NCBI RefSeq assembly: GCF_020171805.1
Contig: NZ_JAIVAF010000006.1
Location: forward strand, 1 to 64,000
DNA: 64,000 bases
DNA from: Guptibacillus algicola
GTDB taxonomy: Bacteria > Bacillota > Bacilli > Bacillales > Guptibacillaceae
Reading direction: 5' to 3'
This document shows positions 8,685 to 15,800 of this stretch, piece after piece. A model generated the notes under the pieces. It was not told the DNA's origin and did not search any database. It saw nothing but the letters and a program-made list of their open reading frames with translations. The position numbers and the translations under genes were made by a program. The first letter of the stretch is position 1, and the number at the start of each line of letters is the position of its first letter.

Positions 8685-8724
8685 AGCAGTTCGAAACCTT
8701 CCTGCTTTAACAAAACTAAGGAGG
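8685..8724 (+). promoter_or_regulatory. preQ1-I riboswitch overlapping the queF ribosome binding site
   Basis: P1 stem AGCAG (8685-8689)/CTGCT (8702-8706), C-rich loop TTCGAAACCTTC, then A-rich strand TTAACAAAACTAAGGAGG. The loop CCTT pairs with AAGG of the tail to make the H-type pseudoknot. The tail TTAACAAAAC is nearly identical to that of the Thermoanaerobacter tengcongensis type II aptamer. Because AAGG is also part of the Shine-Dalgarno, preQ1 binding should block translation of queF. Confidence 0.9.
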
Positions 8725-8731
8725 AATAATA

Positions 8732-9148
8732 ATGAATAGTATGGATAACGCTTGGCTACCTTCTTCTGGTCCAATGCCAAGACCAGAAAGTGTAGAACAA
8801 GCCCGTGAAGTTATAAAGAACGAATCTTTCGATGCACCGAATGTACAAGAAATTACATTCAATGCACTTGAATTTACAGCTGTGTGTCCGAAAACTGGAC
8901 AACCTGACTTTGGTAGAGTGGAAATTTCCTACGTACCAGACCAAAAGTGTATCGAATCTAAATCATTGAAGTTTTACCTTTGGTCTTACCGAGATGAAGG
9001 GAGTTTTTGTGAAACTTTAGCTGCTCGTATTGCTGATGATGTTGTCTATGCGATCGATCCACTAAAAGTCACGATTACAGTGTACCAATCCGCACGCGGA
9101 GGAATTGAATTGAAAACAACAGCAGTAAGAGAAAAGGCTGAAGCATAA
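8732..9148 (+). CDS. queF: NADPH-dependent 7-cyano-7-deazaguanine reductase (preQ1 synthase)
   Basis: Reduces preQ0 to preQ1, the base later inserted into tRNA for queuosine. A 138-residue unimodular QueF: nucleophile C52 and acid D59 in VCPKTGQPDF, NADPH motif ESKSLKFY (75-82), substrate glutamate E94. Oddly, the His that precedes this Glu in B. subtilis QueF (FHE) is Cys93 here (FCE). The preQ1-I riboswitch covers its ribosome binding site. queCDE are absent nearby and the next gene, 1 bp away, is a precursor transporter, so the pair looks built for salvage of preQ0. Confidence 0.9.
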   Translation: MNSMDNAWLPSSGPMPRPESVEQAREVIKNESFDAPNVQEITFNALEFTAVCPKTGQPDFGRVEISYVPDQKCIESKSLKFYLWSYRDEGSFCETLAARIADDVVYAIDPLKVTITVYQSARGGIELKTTAVREKAEA

Positions 9149-9149
9149 C

Positions 9150-9806
9150 ATGAAGTCTCAGCAAATCGACCGCAGTCTTGTCCTGTTCAATGTACTCTTT
9201 GCAACTTCTATCGTAGTTGCTAACGTACTTGCAGGAAAAGTTGTGATGATTGGAAGTTTCGTTATTCCTGCTGCTGTCGTAATGTATGCATTCTCTTTTC
9301 TTTTCACAGACATCATTCACGAACGTTTCGGTCAAGAAGAAGCGAAGCGGACGATTCGATATGGCTTCGCCGCCCAAATCTTCGCAAGTATCATGATATT
9401 CATCGGTATGTTGCTACCTGTTGCACCATTTGCAGCAGATACGCAAGCTGCCTATGAAATCTTATTAGGACAAAATTATCGGTTCGTGCTTGCAAGTCTT
9501 GCAGCATATCTTGTATCTCAACATGTTGATGTTTACATTTTTTCTGCACTCAAGAAAAGAACTGCGAACAGACATCGATGGATACGAAACAATGCTAGTA
9601 CAGCTGCATCTCAGCTCATCGATACGACGATCTTCATCACGATTGCTTTCATCGGTACAGTGCCAAACATTTGGGTGATGATTCTATCGCAATTTGCTAT
9701 AAAAATGGCTCTTGCTCTTCTTGATACACCAATTTTTTATGCTTTGACTAAAATTGATTCAAGTAGAGAAGAAAGGTTTCATACGAAAAAGCCTCTGGAT
9801 GTATAA
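9150..9806 (+). CDS. Queuosine precursor transporter (YhhQ/VUT family)
   Basis: A 218-residue membrane protein with six or seven helices; the family motif is seen as SFLFTDIIHERFGQEEAKRTI (residues ~49-69) and the buried QLIDTTIF and FAIKMALALLDTP stretches near the C-terminus. YhhQ-type proteins import preQ0/preQ1. Its start lies 1 bp after the queF stop, giving translational coupling and shared preQ1 control. The stop region runs into a strong terminator. Confidence 0.9.
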   Translation: MKSQQIDRSLVLFNVLFATSIVVANVLAGKVVMIGSFVIPAAVVMYAFSFLFTDIIHERFGQEEAKRTIRYGFAAQIFASIMIFIGMLLPVAPFAADTQAAYEILLGQNYRFVLASLAAYLVSQHVDVYIFSALKKRTANRHRWIRNNASTAASQLIDTTIFITIAFIGTVPNIWVMILSQFAIKMALALLDTPIFYALTKIDSSREERFHTKKPLDV

Positions 9807-9826
9807 GCATCCAGAGGCTTTTTTTA
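9785..9826 (+). terminator. Bidirectional terminator overlapping two gene ends
   Basis: AAAAAGCCTCTGGATG/CATCCAGAGGCTTTTT stem. It contains the end of the transporter gene and abuts the htrA stop codon, serving both converging units. Confidence 0.92.
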
Positions 9827-11029
9827 TAGTGCTTTTTGATTTGCAAGCGTCATTGTCGTTGTTTGAACCTCACCGTCACGGTAAAACGTTACTTTCATTT
9901 CGTCTCCAACTTTTTTGTTAGAATAAAGATACTTTCTTAACTCCGCAGAGCTTTTGATCTCTTGATCATCAAGTTTCACGATCACATCTCTTTCCTTCAA
10001 GCCAGCTTCCGAAGCAGGAGAAGACGGAGATATCCCCATTAGTACGACTCCGCCATCAACTTCCTCAGGAAGATTTAGCGTGCCACTCCAATGTTGTTTC
10101 GGAACTTCTGCTAAGGAAGCGGGGGTTACCCCCATAACAGGTCTTTTCACTTCACCAGTAGTTTCTAGCTGATTAATAATTGGCTCAGCTACATTAATCG
10201 GTATCGCAAAACCAATTCCCTCTACTTGGGTTTGAGCGATTTTTGATGAGTTGATTCCAATAAGCTGCCCCTGAATGTTAATCAGGGCACCGCCACTATT
10301 CCCTGGGTTAATCGAAGCATCCGTTTGAATAACATCTGCTGAATAGTCCGCCTGACCATTGTTATCAAGGTCAACTGGAATAGAACGGTTCGTATTACTG
10401 ATGATACCTTGCGTTACTGAACCCTCTAGAAAGCCTAATGGATTCCCTAGGGCAATAGCTGGCTCTCCTGTTTTTAAGCTATCTGAAGATCCGAACTCTG
10501 CCACCGTATCCACTTTGCTTCCATCGATTTCAAGCACAGCAAGATCCAACAGAGGATCTGCCCCTAATAGGTTAGCGTCAAGCTTCTCTTCATTATTCAG
10601 AGTCACTTCAAGAGAAGAAGCCCCTTCGATCACATGGTTATTTGTTACGACGAAAGCACGGCCATCTTCTTTTTTATAAATGACGCCAGAACCAGATCCA
10701 GCTGCTTGGTCTGCTTGACCATCCTGGTTATCGAGAGAAAAACCATCTTCATATTTCGTAATACTCACAACTGATCCTTGAGCTTTTTCTACTGCTTTCG
10801 TAATATCTGTTGAAACATCGTAAGAAACATTTGTCGCTGATTGGTTTTCAGAGCTTTGAACGGCTGACTGACTCATAGCTGGTTGATCTGTATTTGTAAC
10901 AAAAGGTCCTGCCACAAGCATAACAGAAGCCCCGATCACTGCACCGAACGTACTAGGTAAGAACCAGTTCATACCTCGAGTTACTTTCTTATCTTTCCTT
11001 GTTTGATTTTGCTCATCATAGTATCCCAT
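9824..11029 (-). CDS. htrA: HtrA/DegP-like membrane serine protease
   Basis: A 401-residue surface quality-control protease. A cytoplasmic start (1-20) is followed by one membrane helix (~22-43), a linker, the trypsin-like domain with catalytic H132 (TNNHVI), D162 (LLDLAVLE) and S245 (NPGNSGGA), and one PDZ domain (~300-395). Length and layout match HtrA/HtrB of B. subtilis, which remove misfolded exported proteins and are induced by CssRS. The copy cannot be assigned. It lies downstream of the PqqD-M50 gene on the same strand, but a 160-bp gap suggests its own promoter. Confidence 0.92.
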   Translation of the reverse strand: MGYYDEQNQTRKDKKVTRGMNWFLPSTFGAVIGASVMLVAGPFVTNTDQPAMSQSAVQSSENQSATNVSYDVSTDITKAVEKAQGSVVSITKYEDGFSLDNQDGQADQAAGSGSGVIYKKEDGRAFVVTNNHVIEGASSLEVTLNNEEKLDANLLGADPLLDLAVLEIDGSKVDTVAEFGSSDSLKTGEPAIALGNPLGFLEGSVTQGIISNTNRSIPVDLDNNGQADYSADVIQTDASINPGNSGGALINIQGQLIGINSSKIAQTQVEGIGFAIPINVAEPIINQLETTGEVKRPVMGVTPASLAEVPKQHWSGTLNLPEEVDGGVVLMGISPSSPASEAGLKERDVIVKLDDQEIKSSAELRKYLYSNKKVGDEMKVTFYRDGEVQTTTMTLANQKAL

Positions 11030-11190
11030 TACTATGTCACCCTTTCTCCCCTTGAACTGTTTATATACACATTGTAACGACTAGAAATACGTCTGTATGG
11101 AATATGAGAGCTTTTTCACATTCTTTGATATTTGTCGTATTTTTGTGGATATTTCCCGTGAGATTGTGAGAGAAAACGTCGAAAAAAGGC

Positions 11191-12327
11191 TTAAGACCTA
11201 TTCTTCAGTGTTCGTGACCAGGTGAAAAGAAGTAAACCGACACCTAACGCAATTTGTGCAAGAACGACAAATCCATCCCAGAAATACATCGATCCAACTG
11301 GGTAAGAAAGATAGTTTAGGCTTGTTTGCACCATATAGCGAAGCTGTGGAATCACATAAAAAACAAACAACGAAATCGAGAAACCTATTCCAATAATATA
11401 AATAACACCATAAATACCGAGGATGAACTGTTCGCGTTTTGATCGTATATCTTCACTTCTCCGCAATAGCCACTCTTTGCTTCTTTCCATTAAGTTATAG
11501 CAACCACTGGTATTTTCTAAAACATAATAGAAATCAGTTTTCATATAGACACAACATTGGTAAATAAACTTAATAAACAAATCCAACATGATGAGTGAAG
11601 CAACAGCTTGTACCCATGGCTGTGCAACAAACAATTGTGTCAGGGTCGCTCCAAAAAACAAAACTGTATCAAAGCAAATTCCTGATAGGTAGAGGTGATT
11701 TCTTTCTCTTCTACTCAATCGCCATGCATGTGTCATATCCGTTTCAATGACAACTAGAAAAAGTCTGTGACTGATCGACAGGTTCGTAGGAAGATCATGT
11801 GATCTCACCGCCATTACATGTCCCATTTCATGGATGAAGATCATTATCAAAGATAGGAACAAGTATGTCATCATTGAAACTGCTAAACTATTTGAAACAA
11901 AAAAATCACTATAGTGAGGAAGTAACTCTAGATGTGTAGTCAATAGTGCTATATTAACGAGGAAAAGAAGTAAATATAATTTATATGAGAAAGAGTTAAA
12001 TAGAGATTGAGCTAAGGTAGGAGAGATTTTATTAAAGAGTGAGTTGTTTGAAACACTTATTTCACGACTTTCATCACCTGAAATAAAACCTAACTCTACT
12101 AATTGTTCTACAAAATCAAGAACATCAATTTCGTCTGAAGGAAATTGTTCCAAGAGAATCCTCTCAACTTCTTTCAAGTTTTTTCCTTGATCTATCAGCT
12201 TTAAGGCTTCGACTGCGGACTCATTCATTTCGTAATACTCAGCCGCTTTTACAATTTCAACAATATACTCATTTTGACTATTATGTATTTTAAACTCATT
12301 TAATAGGATTGAAGATTGAAGATTCAT
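11191..12327 (-). CDS. PqqD-like domain fused to M50 (site-2-type) membrane metalloprotease
   Basis: A 378-residue protein, not a named family member that I recognise. Residues ~20-85 form a helical PqqD-like domain (the fold that binds leader peptides of ribosomal peptides). Membrane helices follow from ~112; the zinc motif HEMGH (166-170) lies in a helix and a second-ligand Asp candidate (D265) sits in MKTDFYYVLENTSG, as in peptide zinc metalloproteases such as YydH. The C-terminal half has further helices (~303-325, 352-372). It is encoded immediately after the 25-residue CWWC peptide gene, separated by a terminator, so the peptide is its probable substrate. AAAGGAG precedes the ATG. Confidence 0.82.
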   Translation of the reverse strand: MNLQSSILLNEFKIHNSQNEYIVEIVKAAEYYEMNESAVEALKLIDQGKNLKEVERILLEQFPSDEIDVLDFVEQLVELGFISGDESREISVSNNSLFNKISPTLAQSLFNSFSYKLYLLLFLVNIALLTTHLELLPHYSDFFVSNSLAVSMMTYLFLSLIMIFIHEMGHVMAVRSHDLPTNLSISHRLFLVVIETDMTHAWRLSRRERNHLYLSGICFDTVLFFGATLTQLFVAQPWVQAVASLIMLDLFIKFIYQCCVYMKTDFYYVLENTSGCYNLMERSKEWLLRRSEDIRSKREQFILGIYGVIYIIGIGFSISLFVFYVIPQLRYMVQTSLNYLSYPVGSMYFWDGFVVLAQIALGVGLLLFTWSRTLKNRS

Positions 12328-12340
12328 ACAGAACTCCTTT

Positions 12341-12371
12341 CAAAAAAAGAAGGGTGCAAAACTGCACCCTA
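12341..12371 (-). terminator. Terminator between the peptide gene and its protease
   Basis: Minus strand AGGGTGCA-GTT-TTGCACCCT (9-10 bp) followed by TCTTTTTTTG. The hairpin begins at the peptide stop codon and its U-run ends just before the protease ribosome binding site. Partial readthrough would yield much peptide mRNA and little protease mRNA. Confidence 0.88.
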
Positions 12372-12446
12372 CCATTTAGTTCCTGGAGGAAGATAAATAC
12401 ACCACCAACAAGGCGTTTTCACTTTTTTGAGTTTACGAATTTTCAT
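12369..12446 (-). CDS. 25-residue cationic CWWC peptide, candidate RiPP or signal precursor
   Basis: Short gene seen only by reading the minus strand. A perfect AAAGGAGGTGA lies 5 nt before the ATG. The product has a basic head, MKIRKLKKVK, and a compact tail, TPCWWCIYLPPGTKW, with C13-W-W-C16, three Trp, one Tyr and a Pro-Pro-Gly turn. It overlaps the last 14 nt of the HD-GYP gene in another frame, so the ribosome binding site is inside that gene. It ends at a terminator, and a PqqD-M50 protease follows. Too short for a Sec signal peptide. I know no named family; bacteriocin or pheromone are both possible. Confidence 0.75.
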   Translation of the reverse strand: MKIRKLKKVKTPCWWCIYLPPGTKW

Positions 12447-13629
12447 TAATTTCACCTCCTTTAATAGTAGGTTCAACTGAATTAGAGTGTTCCTTATGAT
12501 AAGCAGACCATTGCGGGAATACTTTTTTAAATATCTTCACCATCTCAGGATCAAATTGTGTACCCTCTCCATTAATTATCTGTGAATAAGCTTCAGTCAG
12601 AGACATTGCTGGTCGGTAAGATCTTGATGAAGTCATTGCATCGAACGCATCGGCCACTGCGGTGATACGCGCTAGAAATGGAATTTCTTCTCCCTTCAAA
12701 CCTTCGGGATATCCTCTTCCATCCCACCTTTCATGATGATACCTCACAACATCAAGGCAACACTCTAGTCCCTTGATTCCTGATAAAGCCTCTGCTCCTA
12801 CAGTAGGATGAGTTTTAATTACGTTGAATTCTTCGTTATTTAATCTAGATGGTTTCATTAAGATTCTATCTGGAATATTTACCTTCCCAACATCATGAAG
12901 TAAGCATGCATAGTTGAAATTCGCTAGTTCCTCAGAAGAGAATCCATTTATCTTCTTTGCAAGCATAACCGAATATGCTGCCACTCGTTGACTATGTCCT
13001 CTTGTATAGGGATCTTTTAACTCTAGCGTTGCCACAACACCCTTCACAATTCCTTCCAATTGTTCATCGAAGGTGGTTTGAATAGTATTAACGTAAGCCT
13101 TAAAACGTTGCAATAAGATGAAAGCTATTAATGAAACGACTATCAATAAAACCATAGGCAATAATAGAGTCTGGTCTTGAAGGATGAGTCCAAGAAGAGA
13201 GTATTTTAGTAGACTCCCAGTAGCTACAAGCCAGAAGAATCTTGTATTAATAAAGATGGGGCTAAACAATACTATTAGTAATTCGGCAATACTGCCAGAT
13301 CGGTAAGGAATTTCATTTCCGTAATAGACCACAAAGTCATTTACTAAATTTAGTACCGTATAAACGATAAAAATCATATATTTTATACGAAATGTATATC
13401 TTTTTTTTAGGCAATAAATAATAAATGGAATCATTAATAATTCAATTACGAAATACCATATCCCCAACCCACCATGTAATATTTGAGAGGCTTGACCATT
13501 AATAAAGTTTTTTAGAATAATGCTGTAGAAAAAGTCGTATGAAAAAGAGACCAGATAAAATAACCATACAAATAAGATAACTGCTCTCTTCTCTTCTAAA
13601 ATTAAGGTTGGATTTATAAATTTCCTCAT
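12433..13629 (-). CDS. Membrane HD-GYP cyclic-di-GMP phosphodiesterase with six-helix sensor
   Basis: A 398-residue protein: about six membrane helices (16-175) and a cytoplasmic HD-GYP domain (~190-375). All hallmark residues are present: H212, HDVGK (245-249), H274, HHERWDGRGYP (298-308) and DAFDAMTS, so c-di-GMP hydrolysis to GMP is expected. Its membrane domain is homologous to that of the next gene upstream (YRSGSIAELLIVLFSPIF here, YTSGSVMEIFFVLFTPIF there). It starts 5 bp after the kinase stop and its 3' end carries the peptide gene's ribosome binding site. Confidence 0.88.
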   Translation of the reverse strand: MRKFINPTLILEEKRAVILFVWLFYLVSFSYDFFYSIILKNFINGQASQILHGGLGIWYFVIELLMIPFIIYCLKKRYTFRIKYMIFIVYTVLNLVNDFVVYYGNEIPYRSGSIAELLIVLFSPIFINTRFFWLVATGSLLKYSLLGLILQDQTLLLPMVLLIVVSLIAFILLQRFKAYVNTIQTTFDEQLEGIVKGVVATLELKDPYTRGHSQRVAAYSVMLAKKINGFSSEELANFNYACLLHDVGKVNIPDRILMKPSRLNNEEFNVIKTHPTVGAEALSGIKGLECCLDVVRYHHERWDGRGYPEGLKGEEIPFLARITAVADAFDAMTSSRSYRPAMSLTEAYSQIINGEGTQFDPEMVKIFKKVFPQWSAYHKEHSNSVEPTIKGGEINENS

Positions 13630-13634
13630 TATTA

Positions 13635-14885
13635 TTACCTCATTTTCAGGTCTGTTGACGGTAGAAATATTTTGAATGTCGTTCCTTCATCTGGTGAGCT
13701 TTCCACTTCTATTCTTCCTTTGTGTTCCTCAACAATTCGATAACTCACCATTAAGCCTAAGCCTGTGCCGTCCTCTTTAGTGGAGAAAAACGGTTCTTGA
13801 AGTCTATGGATATACTCTTCAGGTATCCCAGTTCCTTCGTCACGGCAAACAATGCAAATTTCATCATCACTATAATTATCGGCTATTATTTCTAAGTTTC
13901 CACCATTAGGCATAGCATCTATGGCATTTCTGAAAATATTAATTAAAACTTGCTTAATTCTGTTCTCATCACATTCAAGGTATGGATTTTGAGTATTCAA
14001 TTCAACATTATAGGTAATATCATTTGCTAGAGCTTGGTTGTTCGTTAACCTAACAACGTATTTAATAATATCTTCTATACTCTTTCTCTTTAAAGATAAC
14101 CCACTAGGTTTTCCCAGAATCAAAAGGTCATTTACAATTAAGTTAATCCTTTCAATTTCATCCATCATTATTGAAGAATGTTTGGAATCACCAGGAGACT
14201 GAAGTTCTTGCAGCTGTAGGAACCCTTTTATTGAAGTCAATGGATTCCTTATCTCATGAGCTATACTTGTTGCGACTTGGCCCATGAATGCTAATTTTTC
14301 GTTCTGAGCTAATTGTTCATATGCTTTTTCAATAGATTTTACATATGATAGTGATCTATTGAGAAAGATGAATGTCAAAATAGAAATTAAGACAAGGATC
14401 GTAACAGGATGGATTACCTTCGGAATTGATAAAGTCAATCCGACAATTAAATATTTTGTAATTAACCCCAACGTCACCCACCAGAAGTATTTCCTGTCTA
14501 AGAAGATTGGAGTAAACAGTACGAAAAATATCTCCATAACACTTCCACTGGTATATTCCATTTCGAAAATTGAATAAATTATTAGTTCTGTGATTAAAGC
14601 GACAAATAAATATACTAGCAAAAACACGTATTTTATATATTGACTTTTATTTACCTTAAGAAGGTAGAAACCTATTAAAAGAAGTAACAGTTCAGTAAAA
14701 AAATATACCCATTCATCAACAATGATTTCAGGCGTTCCAGGATTAATATCAGAAGAAATTCTTCTTTCAACAAATAAACTAAAAATACCAGATACAAGAG
14801 TAATTCCAACAAATAAATATAAAAATAATTGAGTTGCTTTTTTTTCTTGTTCCTCAATAGTAGTACTCAATGATGATGCTCTCAT
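13635..14885 (-). CDS. Six-helix membrane sensor histidine kinase
   Basis: A 416-residue kinase with about six membrane helices (17-176) lacking any known extracellular domain, then HisKA with H210 (SIAHEIRNPLTS) and HATPase with INIFRNAIDAMPNGG, CRDEGTGIP and GTGLGL. Layout recalls the sporulation kinase KinB. The sensor domain is shared with the following HD-GYP protein, so both probably read the same cue. ATG 14885 is chosen because TTAGGAG lies 5 nt before it; an upstream in-frame GTG has no site. No response regulator is adjacent. Confidence 0.87.
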   Translation of the reverse strand: MRASSLSTTIEEQEKKATQLFLYLFVGITLVSGIFSLFVERRISSDINPGTPEIIVDEWVYFFTELLLLLIGFYLLKVNKSQYIKYVFLLVYLFVALITELIIYSIFEMEYTSGSVMEIFFVLFTPIFLDRKYFWWVTLGLITKYLIVGLTLSIPKVIHPVTILVLISILTFIFLNRSLSYVKSIEKAYEQLAQNEKLAFMGQVATSIAHEIRNPLTSIKGFLQLQELQSPGDSKHSSIMMDEIERINLIVNDLLILGKPSGLSLKRKSIEDIIKYVVRLTNNQALANDITYNVELNTQNPYLECDENRIKQVLINIFRNAIDAMPNGGNLEIIADNYSDDEICIVCRDEGTGIPEEYIHRLQEPFFSTKEDGTGLGLMVSYRIVEEHKGRIEVESSPDEGTTFKIFLPSTDLKMR

Positions 14886-14939
14886 AACTACTCCTAACAC
14901 TGCATTGAAGGCAGTTACAATATCTTTAAAACACTCTTG

Positions 14940-14948
14940 ATTATAGCA
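14940..14948 (-). promoter_or_regulatory. Extended -10 promoter of the kinase/HD-GYP/peptide unit
   Basis: Minus strand TGCTATAAT: a perfect TATAAT with the TGn extension, about 55 nt before the kinase ATG. No good -35 is seen at 17 bp, which is acceptable for extended -10 promoters. Confidence 0.6.
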
Positions 14949-15045
14949 TATAATTCGACAATAATTACCAAATTCCTATTCAATTTTCATAAACGATATG
15001 TAAAGTTTCACACTGGATGATCCAACTTTTATTTGGACTGGATGA

Positions 15046-15080
15046 CAAAACAAAAACCCCGCGAGTGCGGGGTTCGTTTT
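15046..15080 (-). terminator. Terminator of the GNAT gene
   Basis: Minus strand stem AACCCCGC/GCGGGGTT with GAGT-type loop followed by TTTTG and U-rich sequence. Confidence 0.85.
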
Positions 15081-15081
15081 A

Positions 15082-15594
15082 TTAGATATATTTATTCTTC
15101 TTAATAAATTTCTCTTCGTCAATTTTATCTTTAGCAACATTCTGCTGAACCTTGAGTCTTGATAAACCTAAGCGTTTCATCACTGAGTCCATATTCTCAG
15201 AATCAGTATTCTCATCTTTTGGTTTATCTGAGAACACCCAGCTCACAAGAGCATTGGCCATTTCAACAGCGTAGCCTTTATTACGATAATCTGGTATCAA
15301 GTGATATCCAACTTCTAGATTTCCTGATGCGTCGCCAGTATTCTTAAATCCCATGGTTCCGATTACTTTTTCATCAGAGGTATGGATCAGTATTCCTTCC
15401 CATTTGCAATTCACTTTAGAAAGATCGGTATCATCTAAGTGAAAAGGAAGAAAATCTTCAAACTGAACGTTCTCAAATTCTCTTGGGACCTCAACATGTA
15501 AAAGTTTCTCAAGTTCTTTCTTATTTGCCATTGCTTTAATAAGATCAAAGGAAAATGGAATGATGGTCAGACGATCGGTCTGAAGGTAAGGCAT
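15082..15594 (-). CDS. RimJ/RimL-type GNAT acetyltransferase, possibly degenerate at the C-terminus
   Basis: A 170-residue protein with a clear N-terminal GNAT fold: TDRLTIIPFS, GTMGFKN, LEVGYHLIPDYRNKGYAVEMANALVSWVFS (acetyl-CoA loop ~104-110). After that the usual beta5 strand (roughly 'VKRIxAxT') is missing; the chain passes directly from FSDKPK to ENTDSENMDSVMKRLG and ends in a Lys-rich tail. This may be an in-frame deletion or a repaired frameshift, so activity is uncertain. Acceptor unknown. Confidence 0.7.
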   Translation of the reverse strand: MPYLQTDRLTIIPFSFDLIKAMANKKELEKLLHVEVPREFENVQFEDFLPFHLDDTDLSKVNCKWEGILIHTSDEKVIGTMGFKNTGDASGNLEVGYHLIPDYRNKGYAVEMANALVSWVFSDKPKDENTDSENMDSVMKRLGLSRLKVQQNVAKDKIDEEKFIKKNKYI

Positions 15595-15762
15595 TTTATT
15601 TCAAAAGTCCTCCTTGTGAGTTATTTTCAAGTAATGTGAAAATGACTTTTATCACTATACCTTACAGATTTACTTACTGTAAACCATACCCTAACAAATC
15701 TTTAATAAACGAAATTTTCTTTATTTATGTTGTCCTTACTCTTATAGGTTATGCAGGACAAA

Positions 15763-15795
15763 CAAAAAAGCTGCCACAAACGTGCGGCAGCCTAG
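15763..15795 (-). terminator. Terminator of the Na+/H+ antiporter gene
   Basis: Minus strand GCTGCCGC-ACGTTT-GTGGCAGC followed by six Us. Confidence 0.87.
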
Positions 15796-15800
15796 TAAAT

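Noticed and set aside
12343-12371. Inverted repeat read as a regulator operator
   Set aside because: The U-run on the transcribed side and position at the stop codon fit a terminator better.
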